Below, piece by piece: positions 21,120 through 32,872 of a stretch of DNA of 64,000 nt. Each line of letters begins with the position of its first letter. Position 1 is the first letter of the stretch. The translations under genes and the position numbers were made by a program. Source of the DNA: Oxytricha trifallax (lineage: Eukaryota; Ciliophora; Spirotrichea; Sporadotrichida; Oxytrichidae). Where the stretch lies: the NCBI GenBank assembly GCA_000711775.1, contig ARYC01017979.1, positions 1 to 64,000 on the forward strand, given 5' to 3'. The notes under the pieces were generated by a model. That model was not told the origin of the DNA. It searched no databases and was given only the letters and a program-made list of their open reading frames with translations.

Positions 21120-24100
21120 ATGACTGAAATCAGTCCAAGTAAAGTTAGTAAATAATCGCAGTTAGAATTAAATTATGAAGGGTCTTTCAATTAAAATCAA
21201 AGCAAAATGGATTAGATAGTAGATTAAAATCTAAATGTCACTTTCGACAAAGATGACAAGATTCAAGATATCAATTAATCTATTTTTAATAATAAATGAT
21301 ATTGGTAAAATGCATTAGAGAGCATTTTTACAAATTTAAGGAAAATTTAATTTGTAATATTGCAATTTTAATTCTGAACATGACAATAACTTACTGATTT
21401 TACTTTTTATAATAGGAATTTTTTAATTTTAAATAAAATGATAATATATAGGAAACATATCATTTTATTTTATAATAAATCGACAAAAAACTTAAATTGA
21501 AGTATTAATTCAATTGATAAGATTTTAAAAGAAGGCAAACTAACCTATTTTATTACAAATACAATTCTTTATATTCATAATGTTTTTTCACAAATCAATT
21601 TAATTTAGCTTTAAATAGTTGCATATCTAATACTATACGTTTTTAAATTTATAGAAATCTATCGTAGATAAATAAAAGCCAAATAAACTTATGAATAGAA
21701 GCTAGTAAAATCATTAATCAGAATATAAATCTGAAAGAAAACCCTTAAGAACATATTTATCTCATAGCAAACTCTAAAACTCAAGAAATTTCTATAACAA
21801 CACACCTCAACCGCTGTTTTATGCAAACTTAAACTCAAAGATTTATACTTATAAAATCCCAAACACTACCATTAAATATGCAAATTTTGACAAACTATCG
21901 TTGAATTTATATTATAAAATTAGAGTTTAATCGAGGATTTACCAAGGTCAAGTGGCATTTAATTCGAAATCTTAAAGTAAACTATAAAATTAGAATAACT
22001 AATGTGATTAAAACCAAAGCATATCTAATTTCGATATCACTTTTCCAGACATAAGTTAGAATAAGATTGATGGCATGAGACTAGAAAAGGATAGCTAAGA
22101 TTAATCTTTATTCCCTCAAAACGAAAATCATGAGTAGCGATAGTTTCAAGTTTTAATCAACGAATTGGATTTAAACCCAAACATTGTTTCTAATCCATTC
22201 ATGACAGAGTAATCTATAATTGAGAAGTAGCTTGATGAAATGAAAAAGCGCCTAATTTTTAAGCATTCAGATAGAGCAATCAAGAGCAAAGTAAATTTAA
22301 TAAGAAAGCTTAAAATAGTGAAATTATGGAGTCAAATATTTTATAATCTGACAATGTAAAGCTAGATTTATCTTCAACATTTATGAATTTAACAAACTAA
22401 AACTTAGAATCTCAAGGATAAAATAAATTTTTCTTGAAATTACCTAGAAAGCGTAAATATAGACCGATGATATCAGTCAAAGATATAAATAACCATGTTT
22501 CTGCCTTCGTTCTAAAAACTGAAACTGCTCAATTCAATACCATTAAAGATTAGTAAATGCTAATTATAGATTAATACAATAATAGTATTGAGATAAATGG
22601 GGCATAGTTACTTCAAATGATTAAGAAAATATAATTAAATTCGAGTGAATAAGTTAGATTTTTACCCTAAAGCATTTGTAAAAAAATTAACATATTGATA
22701 GAAGAAATATGCTATAGTCTGCAGTAAATTGGTTTTTTAGTTTTGCAAGGTAAGTAATTTTATTTTAATGACTATCTTTTATAGAGTACTAAAAAGAGCT
22801 TTCTAATCTGGGTATCTCCCAAAAGTAAGCAAATCTATGTTCTTCAAGAATACCTTAGAATGATGGAGAACAATTAGCACTATTAGAAAATATTGATTGC
22901 TTGGAAAGACTTCTAAGAGTTTTTACAAAATAAGCCATAGATTATTACATTCAACTCAACGATTACTTCGAAAGAAAGCAAATGATTGATGCCTATATTT
23001 AACAGCTTTTGGACTATATTTTAACTGCAAGATTCAAGATTATTGAATTACTCTCACTTTTACATACTGATACGATTTTAAATATAAAGATGTGATTGAG
23101 TAAGAAATGAAAGTTCATAAATAAGAAATTAAAAAAAGAGCAAAATTACTTCAAAAAACGTTAAACTATAGTGAAACTTAAATCTTAAGACCCCAGTGTT
23201 GAAATTGGTGTGGAAAGAAAATTAAGCAAGAGATAACTGGTAAATTAAAGCTAGGCCTCTGAGTAAAGCCAAAATAGTTCATAATTGAACTTGAATGTCA
23301 AAGATTAGAAGGGGTAAATATTCTCAGACTATTTCCCTGCATCCCCTTAGACAAAAATTCTTTCTTAAATGTAAGCATAATTAAATCCTTTAAAAATTAA
23401 CTTTAGAAAATCTTATAAGGTGCTTGAAAAAATGAAAGAAAGAGTGAAATAAGAAAAATAAATTCATGACCTTAACCAGAAACTTCTTGGCTCTCCAGAA
23501 AAGAGATAAGAATCTCAATATTTAAAGCAACTTCTGAAGTCTTATGACATAGATTAAAAGAATGATAAAAGATAATCAGTATCTAAAAATCCTGATCATC
23601 ATTAAGATTTAAGCATGACCAGAGATAACTCAAAAACTAACTAAACTGGAATCGACAGTAAAATTATTGACTTTATTTAAGATATAAAAATGAGTGGTAC
23701 TTCAGAAATCCAAAAGACTTTGAATTATTCAACAACTTTTAACTAATTACCTAGCAATAGTTTAAAGATTCAATAGTAGAGTCAGAATCATTCTCAAAAT
23801 TTGCCCAGAAACCTGTTAAAAATATTGTCTGTTCCAAAATTAACAGGCAATTAATAGCCAATACATGCTATTGATCAAAACTCTAAAAAATTCAAAAATT
23901 TAGTGTCCTAGAAAAAATAAAGAAATCCTTTTGGAATCTGCTTGCCTGATTTAAGTTCATTAAGAGAAAACAAAAATTAATATCATTATGATAATCAAAA
24001 TTATTTTCCCAATAAGTTATGTTTCCAATTAGTATAAATATATTAAATAAAAATGATATCTAAAACAATAAATGACTATTCTTTGAATTCAAATAGATTA

Positions 24101-24250
24101 GCCTAAAATTACAATAATTAAAGAAATGCTAGTAATTCTGATACAAGAATATTAAGTAAAGTATAATAGAATAAGTAAGAATTGAAAATTTAAGAAAATA
24201 CTAAGTTAAAGAACTTTCTTAAATTTTATGAGAAACATTAAACTTTTTAA
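21120..24250 (+). CDS. Unknown Gln/Asn/Ser-rich gene with IES and intron, 3' end at the TBE
   Basis: ATG 21120 opens MTEISPSKVSKQSQLELNYE. After removal of the IES at 21277-21655 the frame continues (QDINQSIVDKQKPNKLMNRS) to about 22380. A frame change near 22290 leads into a well-ordered stretch (RKRKYRPMISVKDINNHVSA, KKINILIEEICYSLQQIGFL). A 35-nt intron (22750-22784) then joins in frame to EYQKELSNLGISQKQ and a helical region (LRVFTKQAIDYYIQLNDYF). Further frame changes at about 23075 and 23200 lead to a long low-complexity C-terminal part (about 23205-24250; LEKMKERVKQEKQIHDLNQK). No domain recognised. The ORF runs open into the TBE at 24462, so the true 3' end may lie beyond that insertion or be formed by another IES. 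Confidence 0.55.
21277..21655. other. IES with 7-bp pointer AATCTAT
   Basis: AATCTAT occurs at 21277-21283 and 21656-21662, bounding 379 bp of AT-rich DNA with no coding character and a TGA in the host frame. Removing one pointer copy plus the spacer joins two coding blocks in exactly the same frame (DINQSI then VDKQKPNK). This is the classical structure of a spirotrich internal eliminated sequence. Confidence 0.75.
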
Positions 24251-24563
24251 GGTATATTATTATTTTTTGTAAAATCACATATTAAAAACAATGTTAATCT
24301 AATTTTTTTTCACTAAAAATTAATTCGATTTTCATTTAAAGTTGTATTCTTTATCAAGATAAAAAGGATATTGTTTGCTTTATTTCAAATAAATATATCA
24401 TAATAAATGATAAAGATTTAAAATATTTAGAAAAATTATATATTTTTATGTAGGGGGCAATCAAAACCCCAAAACCCCTTAGTGAGGTTTATAAGTGCTT
24501 TGATTTGTAGGGTTTAGTTGGGGTCTTATTGGGGATAGTAGAGAAATTAGGCCATTTTGCAAA

Positions 24564-25628
24564 ATGAGAAATAGAAATTAGCGAAATTTAGGGTCTATAT
24601 ATGATGAGAAATATTTAGATTTACTGCTTAAGCTAAGGTATGGTACGAGTATTAATATAGATTAAGTCAAACCAGTACTGAATTATGCAGCTATAGCAAA
24701 GCTCTTACACAAGAGTGCCTCTACTGTTAGGTATCACTGCATGTTAGCTGTTTAGCATTTTAATTCTGGTACTTGAAAACATCCAGTAAGAAAATAAAAG
24801 TTTACTTAGACCCATATTGACTACCTCTGTGACTCTAAGACTTTAAAGTATTGGACACACTTTCCTCTTGACTAACGAGCTGTGATGTTTCATCGCAAGT
24901 TTCCTGACATTCGTATCTCTCCCTAGACTATAGCCAACATTTATAGATGAAATGGTATTACTTTCAAGACAGTCAACAGAGTGAAGAGAGTGATTGATTT
25001 TACAGTGCCATTTTATAGTAATAATTTAAACTATATATATGATTAAATGCAGAGAGCTATTACTAATAACATCAAGTTCATACACGCTGATGAAGCTGTA
25101 TTCACCTTCAACACCTTTATTAATAAGTCTTGGTATAAGAAGTATGATAATATAGAAGTCTATGATTAAAAAGTGAAGGTAGTCACCCATGCAATTTTAG
25201 CTGGTATAAGTGAAGATTCAGGCTTAGAGAGTTATGTTATTCACCCTCGCTCTATTAAGCGAGAGTAGTATATAGAGTTCCTACATAAGCTCAGAGAGAA
25301 GTATAGTAACCAAGAGATCATCCTGTTTGTTGATAACCTCTCAGTTCATAAGACTAAGGAGTCTAAGAAAGCTTATGAAGAGCTAAACATAACTCCTGTA
25401 TACAACGTTCCTTATAGCCCATAATTTAATGGAATTGAATTCTACTGGAGTTAAATCAAGACTCACTACAAGAAGCTGCTGCTGTATCATCTTATGCATG
25501 ACTTGCCCATCGATACAGTAGACTTAATTCAAAGCAGCTGTCAGAGAGTGAGCGTAGATAAGACAACAGTCTGTGCGAGAGAGGGACGAATGAATGTTTA
25601 TAAATAAGTTTTAGATTTAAATGAATGA
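24564..25628 (+). pseudogene. TBE 42-kD DD34E transposase with two in-frame TGAs
   Basis: Transposase of the IS630-Tc1/mariner superfamily; in Oxytricha TBE transposases are implicated in developmental DNA elimination as well as transposition. The 1065-nt frame (355 codons) matches the intact copy at 46093-47157. Catalytic Asp in IHADEAVFTF, second in LFVDNLSVHKTK, Glu in NGIEFYWSQIK (34-residue spacing). TGA at 24774-24776 follows NSGT. TGA at 24948-24950 replaces the Arg of YKRNGI seen in the intact copy. All catalytic residues persist, so inactivation looks recent. Confidence 0.9.
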
Positions 25629-25634
25629 ATAAGT

Positions 25635-26424
25635 TCACATATTAAACTAACCCATAAAGGGGTTTGGCTTCTCTTTTTTCTCCTCTTCTTATGGCTTGCT
25701 TGGGCCCATATTTATTCTCTTAGTGCCAGCTCCTGCATCTATGTTCATATATCTGGTTTTTAGACATCTTTATAAAGCCTCTTGCTCACCTCATGAATTG
25801 TCTGCGATTTTCTTTCTCTGTGAACCTTTGCATGCTCTTTCATAAGATATATACCAGTGCCAGATTTTCCTTCAAAGTTACATGTCAAAGGTTACTTGAA
25901 AGATAAGGATGCTTCTTAAGTTCCTCTAGCCAAGCTGAGCTTATTAGAATGCCTTGCTTTTTCTAGTCTTCAAGAGAGATAGAATATCGTTTCTTATGTG
26001 CTTCTTCAATTATTTCTCTGAGATACTCCTCTTTTATTGTACCAAGAACACCAAAGAAGAAGCTCCTTTCTGGAAGTTTGTTAGAGAGTTGTTTCTTGGT
26101 AGGAAGGTAAACTACCACTTCCTCATCTTACATGGCATCCTCATAAAGATTAGTGACTGAAATCTCAGGGTAGTTGGGAATTTCTATTAGTTTAATCTCT
26201 TTATTTTTAAAAGCTTTCTTCTCCTCACAAAGTATTGCTTTCAAGAATGAAATTTTGGTACCTTCCATCGTTGGAAGGAATAATCCAACTGTATAATATG
26301 TTAATAGTCATCATTTTATCTTACCATGTAAAGTAAGGTATCGATATAGATCTTCCTTACTTCTGAATCTTGATATCATTTCTTGAGCCTCGACTCTTTT
26401 CATTTGATCATTGAGTGATTCCAT
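25635..26424 (-). pseudogene. TBE 22-kD protein gene, two introns, one late frameshift
   Basis: Starts MESLNDQMKRVEAQEM at 26424. Introns at 26289-26324 (36 nt) and 25870-25895 (26 nt). Motifs: FRSKEDLYRYL, LIEIPNYPEISVTNLYED, FFFGVLGTIKEEYLREII, SGTGIYLMKEHAKVHRERKS. Spliced length is 728 nt, one base short of a whole number of codons; the loss lies near 25735, just before the MNIDAGAG segment shared with the intact copy at 45297-46083. No known domain; function in TBE biology unknown. Converges on the transposase with 6 bp between stops. Confidence 0.85.
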
Positions 26425-26990
26425 CTTTGTTCCTCTTCCTATTAATGAATTTCAAATTATAACTTATAGACTTCTGGATCCTATTGTTTAAAATCTTACT
26501 ATTAAATATGGGCATCTTATAGGAGGTCAACCCTGCAAAGATACGTGGAGAAAGTTTGCAGAAGCTGTAACAAACTGCAGAGATTGAGCTCCATTTTTAT
26601 CAATTTAGTTCCATTAAATTAGAACTAAATTTGTTTAAATTTAATTAGTACTGGTACTAAATCCGTTTAATTTTAATTAGTACCATTTTAATAGTACCAA
26701 AACTTATTTAGTACCTACTTTTAATCTAATAAGGTTTTAATGGAAAAGTTCCAAAATGGTTCAAGACCTAATTGGTACCAGTACCAACCTGAATTTTTTC
26801 TAAGTTAGTACCAAAATTAAAAATATTAAGCATGAAATTAGAAAACTTATTGTAATAAACTAAGTATAAATATAAACTCTAACATCTCTAAATCAACCAT
26901 AATTGCTACTGTGACAACTCCTATTCAGAGTAACTATAACTTGAAAGATTGTTAGAGCTTTATAATAGAAATTTAAATTTGAATTTAAAC

Positions 26991-28439
26991 ATGGCGGTTA
27001 ACTTAAATCGAAAAGCAGTTTCTCTTTGCAATGGATAATCATAGTTGAACTTTGGCTCCACTAAAAAGTCAGATGTTATTTATGCTGAGAGGGAGATAAA
27101 GCTAAGAGCTCTTGAGTTTGAAGTTGAGGTCTTCATAATTGAAGTTAAAGATAAGAAGGGTAGAGCAGAGATGGGAGTTTAAACATAAAATGAATTGGTT
27201 GAGGAAGAAAAGGAACAGCAACCAATAGAAAAAATAAAACCTTTCGAATGCAAGGAGTGTTTGAATTTCTTCTCAACCGAATCCAGTTTAAAGAGGCATG
27301 TCAAAGAGATACACTCTGGCAAATTCAAGGTATATTTTAAGCATGATAAAGTCGATGGCAGGTATTAGTGCACGACTTGCATGAAGTCTTACACTCACTC
27401 AGCTAAAGTTAAAAGACACATGCAAAAACATCATTTAAGCGAGTTTTTAATGCAAGATAAAGAAACATAAAAACTTATACCAGCCAAGAGAAAGTCCAAT
27501 ACTATAGAGTCATAGAGAGAGCAGGAAGAGAGACTTAAGAAGCATAAACGATTTGAGTCAATGAACCAACCAGCTAATGAATTATATATAGCATGCTTGT
27601 AAGAGAGGGCTATGTATATACCTGCATTAAATGCAGTAGATCTCAGTTTTTGCATTGACAACTATTTACATATTGATGTGCCTAACAAGGCAAAACTCAT
27701 AGTAGTTGATGAGTATGCTTATAAGGTATATCCTTTCAAATATCTTATTAGGAACGAGCAGTATCAAAATGAGTTTGCCAATGAATACATAATACTTAGA
27801 GAGGCTCATAAAAGGTAATGCAAGAACTTGCTAAAACTCGATGGAGTTATTCTTGGACATGGTTTTATTGCACTACGACTTAAGAAGTTTGAAATGACTC
27901 TAAGAGATTATCTCTACCATAATAGATACCCAGATGACTTGAATGAGATACTCACGGAAATGACCAAGGGTGTGAATGAGCTCCATGATCTGGGGTATGT
28001 TCATAGAGATTTGAAGCCAGAAAATGTAATGCTAAATCTCTGTCCTTTAGAAATAGTAGTCATTGATTTCAATAGAGCAATAAGGTAAGAAATAGTGACT
28101 TTAGCTAAAGTACTAGGCACACCTGGGTACTTCCCAATAAGAGAGAAGTGGACTAATGGCTCTGTTTAGTGGGATGTCTGGGCTGTAGCAGCAATTATCT
28201 TAGAGTGCGATATGGAAAGTATGTCTTACTTCGGAACAAAGCAAGAAAAGTAATCTATAAGTTTGGCTGTTAAACATATCAAGCAAGAAGATGTATGCAC
28301 TGAGATTAAAAAAATTGTTGAGATGATCATAGTAAGAGCTCCAGCATATCCAAGATCATCATTAGAAGATATACTTGACACACTAAAGAGAGCTAAGTTC
28401 AAGAGATACCACAAAGATAAACAGATAAAATTTGTTTGA
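26991..28439 (+). CDS. TBE 57-kD zinc finger-protein kinase, intact
   Basis: Uninterrupted 483-codon frame from ATG 26991 to TGA 28437. Two C2H2 fingers (FECKECLNFFSTESSLKRHV...H and YQCTTCMKSYTHSAKVKRHM...H) are followed by a Ser/Thr-kinase-like domain: EYIILREAHKR region, catalytic loop VHRDLKPENVM, DFN in place of DFG (VVIDFNRAI), APE-like GTPGYFPIREK, and WDVWAVAAIILECD in the F helix. The DFN and short N-lobe leave activity uncertain. Role in the element unknown; a DNA-binding kinase acting with the transposase is a reasonable inference. Confidence 0.92.
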
Positions 28440-28581
28440 ATTAAGTACACTAATACTCATTAAATATTCATTAAATTCATATAAAACCTGCGTTTTCTCT
28501 ACTAACCCCAATAAGACCCCAACTATACCCTACAAATCAAAGCACCTATAAACCTCACTAAGGGGTTTTGGGGTTTTGAAT

Positions 28582-29440
28582 ATGGTCTGAAACTTCCCCC
28601 CTTGGATGCAAATAATTAATGGGGCAGTTAACTTCCCCCCACAACTTCTCCTTATCTCAAATTTTTAATTTATATAATCAATATTTATCTGAGGATCATT
28701 ATTATAATGAAGACATCTTTTGTATATTAGAACTCTAAAAATATGCATATCTAAGAACTTCATTAAATCTTTATTATTGGGCTAATTTATCTATAATAAT
28801 TTATTTCATGAATCACTCTCCAGGTAAGTTTGAAAAGTTTAAACGTAAGATTAAGTATTATTAATAACCAATATTTGGGATTCTATACAATTTTTAATAA
28901 AACAATTTTTCCTTACGAATAGTTTTTGAGATGTGACAGATTGCTGTGTTTGTCTGATGAGTAGTTGCTGTTTCCTCCTCAAAACTTGTAAACCCCATCT
29001 TTAAAAGGCTTCATTTCTTACCGAAAAGGTAAGTATCTATAGGAATTTCTCTAATCTATTAACAATTTGCTCTTAAAATTTGTCCCATTAACATTTTGCT
29101 CAGGATCAAACCAATTTTAAACTATAAAAAATTCATAAACAAAACATATAAAAAAAAAAGATTTAAATACTAATAGACTTTAAGTTAATAAGAAAAGTTT
29201 TTAATATATTAACAATAATTAATTTAAAATAGTTTTAATAAAATATGTATAGATTGGAAAACTAAGTGGTCCATTATCAAATTAAATATACTATTTTTAT
29301 TCTATCTAAAGATCTACAAAAAAAATTATTAATAAAATTTAAATAAACCATATATTTATTTATTCATAAAAGTTATTGATAAAATTTATAAATCAATTAA
29401 AAAAATAAAATATCATTAATTAAACTCACTGTAAATATAC
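28582..29440. other. Non-coding AT-rich DNA with a dispersed repeat
   Basis: No gene seen. Around 29088-29240 a stretch beginning CATTAACATTTTGC resembles another at 34016-34170 in the same orientation (both continue with an ATCAAACC-like stretch and an AT-rich tract), so a dispersed repeat family is likely. Confidence 0.4.
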
Positions 29441-29443
29441 TTT

Positions 29444-29900
29444 TAGACATAAACTACTTACTGAAATACTTAGAAACTCCTCTACAGATAAAGCCTTAGG
29501 CCCTGATAACATCAGTGATACATGGCTTCGTAGAAGTTTAAATGCACTCCCCTTCATGAAATATATTGAAGAGTAGATAAACGGCGATCAGTACAACCCA
29601 TTACATATCAACGACAGCAACCTAATGTTACTTTCCAAAACTAACTCTAAAACACCTCCAGTAGAAAAAACAAGATAGAAAGAGCTATGTCATCAGCACT
29701 TAGAAAGATGATGAAAGCGGCTTTGTTGCGGATATACGCTCCACATTTGTGGAATACAGTCTCCGCAATTTAAATAGGCTTTAGACCTGGCAAGTAAATG
29801 GGCGAAAATTCAGCCCAACTATTAAAAGACATAAAGAGTAGATAATACACAAGTATTTGGTTTATAGATATATCTTCAGCTTTTCCATCACCTCAATGAA
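29444..29900 (+). pseudogene. Non-LTR retrotransposon reverse transcriptase fragment
   Basis: Broken plus-strand pieces of a LINE-type reverse transcriptase: DKALGPDNISDTWLR, a LMLLSKTNSK strand, IGFRPGKQMGENSAQLLKDI and motif A WFIDISSAF (catalytic Asp). The YADD/FADD box is missing. Frames change at least once (about 29685) and the downstream part is lost. It is not the same copy type as the LINE at 60349-62649. Confidence 0.75.
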
Positions 29901-30670
29901 GCTAATTATAGATTTTTGCTTAGAAGAAGCAAGCTATTAAGACATCACGAAATAGTCCTCTAAATGAAACCAGATTGATTAATTACTTATTATTATCATC
30001 ATAAAAGGACTTGATCCTTATCACTAATTATATGCTCATAGGGCCTCGAGCTCTAGATGTGAGTTAATTAATATTTTTATTGTTATTAATTAAACACCAA
30101 TTTCCAATTCTATAGCAACTCAATTTATATCTTATTTTAATATTTGTAAAATAATTGAAATATCTAAATTATATGTAAATCTTTATTCCTTTAAATATTA
30201 TTTTAAACATTATTTCCTATAATTACTTTTTATATGCATTTATAAATTAACATTTAGAATATCTATTGATATTCATATTCAATTAGTAAAATCTATTACT
30301 TAGTTTAGAAAATTAATTTTTGATTTTTAATGCCTATAATGAAACTTGAAACAACTTAAAATCAAAGAAATAAATTTAAAGCAATTAACAATTAAGATTC
30401 TTAATACCTATACTTTTTAATGAATAAGTAAACTAATAAAAAATTTGGAAAAAAGTTTTTTTTAAAAATATATATTTTGAAATGAATATTAAAGTATAAT
30501 TCTTATCTTACCAATATTAGATAGTTAATTTATTAGTTAGTATCTATTTAAAAAGATATTACTAAAGGAAAAATTAAACAGCTTATTTAAATTATTTGAC
30601 TGACAATTCTATAAAAACAATGGAATTTGTGAAAAAATGATTAAAAATTAATTAGTTAACTTTTGTAATA
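29900..30670. other. Non-coding AT-rich DNA
   Basis: Nothing recognised apart from AT-rich low-complexity sequence. Confidence 0.4.
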
Positions 30671-30679
30671 TAATATTAT

Positions 30680-31320
30680 GAATTTTGATAAAAAGGAACC
30701 CCTCATCACAATTACATAGAAGAAGATATATGATTGAAAAATTTACCGACTAAGATAAATTAAACCACTAATTTAAAAGACCTTAGGATTCGATATATGA
30801 GTAATGTATGCCAATTGATTATACTGTGTAATGAGTATTTCTAATGAAAATTACTAAATCATCTACTTTAGAATTGCGCAATTCACAAAAAAAACTTATG
30901 ATGATTTAAATTAGTTACTTACCCTTGTTATATTTCTAGATTTAGACAATTAAAGAAAGATTATACTCAATTAATTATAAATATTTTAGCATTATAAAGG
31001 CTAAGATATTAAGCAATAAAAAAACTTCGTCAGATCAAGCATAAACTTTTAGATAACAGACATGTTTTATCCTAATATGTTTATCATTAATTTTTAATAT
31101 TCATATAAGAGTGTCAGTAATAATATTTAGATATTAAGCAAGTATAATTGAAATGTGGAGGTAGTTACTAATATATTCAAATAACAATATAATTAGAAAT
31201 TTCTCATATTAGTACTTAAAAATAGTGATTTATTTTGAACATATTACTCTCTAAATTAAACATTTACTTATAAAGAAAAGCAATAGTTCGCTATATTAAA
31301 GAGAGATAGATTATTTAAAC
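30680..31320 (+). CDS. Possible coding block, unrecognised
   Basis: From an ATG near 30732 the frame reads MIEKFTDQDKLNHQFKRP with a TGA after about 35 residues (PIDYTVQ). The same frame then stays open for about 160 residues (ITKSSTLELRNSQKKLMM). It runs into the left arm of the inverted repeat flanking the Arf pseudogene. It may be an MDS or a chance ORF. Confidence 0.3.
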
Positions 31321-32020
31321 GATTGCACATTTAATAGATGAGTATACAAACTGAAATACCTTATATTATTTCACTCAGCGACAACGTGGATTGAGACCCA
31401 ATCGAGACCTTCGTAGAAACAATCTCCAGTAATGGTGCAAGTGCTTTAGATGCACCAAGTTCTACCCCTGAATGTGTGGAGACCGAGTTTATCAGTGATT
31501 TCTGGGCAAGTCATAGCTCCTGGAAAATTTTGCTTGATGGCGAATACCAAGTGAACTGCTTCCTTAATTCATCATCGGTGATCATCTTGTGGAGCTCTTC
31601 TCTCACATCATCAACTCTATCTCTATTATTGGTGTCAACTACGAAGATAATACCTTAAATGTTCTAGTATTATGTCTCCAGAGAAGTTTGATCTTGTCTT
31701 GAACGCCTCCTTACCACTCTGTGAAAATGATTTTCTTGTAGTCAACAGTCTCGATATTGAAGCCAATAGTTGTAATATATGTGACGTCCTCACCAAGCTT
31801 GAGATTGTAGAGGATTGTGGTATCACCGGTAGCATCTACACTCACCACGAGAATTCTAATTTCTTCCTTTCCAATAAGTCTATAACATACTCTAGACAAC
31901 TTTAAACCCATTTTTTTCCATTTTGTTTGTATTAAATTTGATTGAATATATTTCTAATTATATTGTTATTTGAATATATTATTAACTACCTCCACATTTC
32001 AATTATACTTGCTTAATATT
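31131..32020. mobile_element. Inverted-repeat element enclosing an Arf pseudogene
   Basis: Arms 31131-31200 and 31951-32020 are about 70-bp inverted repeats with about one mismatch (AAGCAAGTATAATTGAAATG and its complement). They enclose the Arf GTPase pseudogene and nothing else recognisable. The structure suggests a non-autonomous element that captured a host gene; chance flanking is unlikely. The target duplication is not clear. Confidence 0.7.
31371..31911 (-). pseudogene. Arf-family small GTPase pseudogene
   Basis: Full-length match to ARF1-type GTPases (vesicle-coat recruitment): MGLKLSR start, [20 protein letters not shown] (P-loop), [14 protein letters not shown] (switch I), GGVQDKIKLLWRH (switch II), [29 protein letters not shown] (NKQD position), and a C-terminal GDCFYEGLDWVS. 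The length of 541 nt is about that of an intact Arf gene without introns. Damaged: the P-loop Lys is Asp (GDT for GKT), NKQD is IKQN, the switch II Trp-Asp is altered, and there are frame changes near 31655 and 31560. It cannot bind GTP normally. Absence of introns fits a retrocopy or a captured intronless gene. Confidence 0.92.
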
Positions 32021-32872
32021 ATTTCTATATAAATATATAATAAAATGCAACAGAATGAATTTGATAGAGAAATAGATGATCACATGACCTAGCAACATAC
32101 TTTTAAGAATAAATATTTAAAGAAATAAATAAATAATATTTATAAACATAATCAAGTATTTTTTTTTACATAATTAAAATTATATTAAAAATTATAAAAT
32201 TATAGATTGCTCAGTTAAATTTTAATTATTTATGATTAATATGATAAATTTGTGTAAAATAAATTTATTTTATCAAAAGAATGGTTCTTAAATAAAATTT
32301 AATCAAGTTCTTTTTAATATATTGATTATAGAAAATATTAAGAGTTTCAATAATTATAGAATAATTATTTCAATAATACTGTTTATGGGGGGATAGCAGA
32401 CTATAATGAAAAACAATTAATCCCGAGCTTGATAATAAATACAATAAACAAAAAAAAGAAAAAACAATTGGAAACAAGTGCAATAGAATAAGAAATTATA
32501 TATCAGTAGAGGCCTGCACCATGTTAGAATGGAAATTCTCAAATTAATATCTTTAGTTTAGCTGAGTCATGAGTTTGTCGAGGTTATTAAGCAAAACAAA
32601 GGAGTTAAACTCAAATATGATAGAAAATTATCACATAAAATTCATGGTAATAAACTGCAGAATCGATGCCTAGAAAAAAAATAATAGTAAAGTTTACTTA
32701 AATTTTGAGCAAATAATATCACATTATTAGATCAATTTGAAAAAAGTAAATCATTTTATATATATTTGTGGAGACCACCATTATTTATATATTCCATGTA
32801 AATAATATGTGAACTTTAATTTTAAGAAAATAAATAACATATTCATACCTAATCATACATATAAAAATTGAA
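32021..32872. other. Non-coding AT-rich DNA
   Basis: A short ATG-started open stretch at 32044 (QQNEFDREIDDHMTQQ) may be a gene-start fragment; otherwise nothing recognised. Confidence 0.35.

Larger units (their letters stand above)
24462..28578. mobile_element. TBE: Complete Telomere-Bearing Element (TBE), 4117 bp
   Basis: Begins CAAAACCCCAAAACCCC and ends with its reverse complement. Inverted repeats of about 85 bp (24462-24546 and 28494-28578) differ at only a few positions. A 3-bp AAT target duplication flanks it (24459-24461, 28579-28581), as known for Oxytricha TBEs. It carries three genes in the standard order: 42-kD transposase (+), 22-kD (-) and 57-kD zinc finger-kinase (+). The 57-kD ORF is intact; the transposase has two TGAs and the 22-kD gene one frameshift. 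It sits in or beside the gene starting at 21120. Confidence 0.97.

Noticed and set aside
22260..22300. AGAGCAA direct repeat as an IES pointer in the 21-24 kb gene
   Set aside because: Removing the intervening bases leads to a frame with early TGA, so it does not explain the frame change there.
31476..31905. Plus-strand ORFs opposite the Arf pseudogene
   Set aside because: Shadows; the minus strand shows the Arf family motifs.
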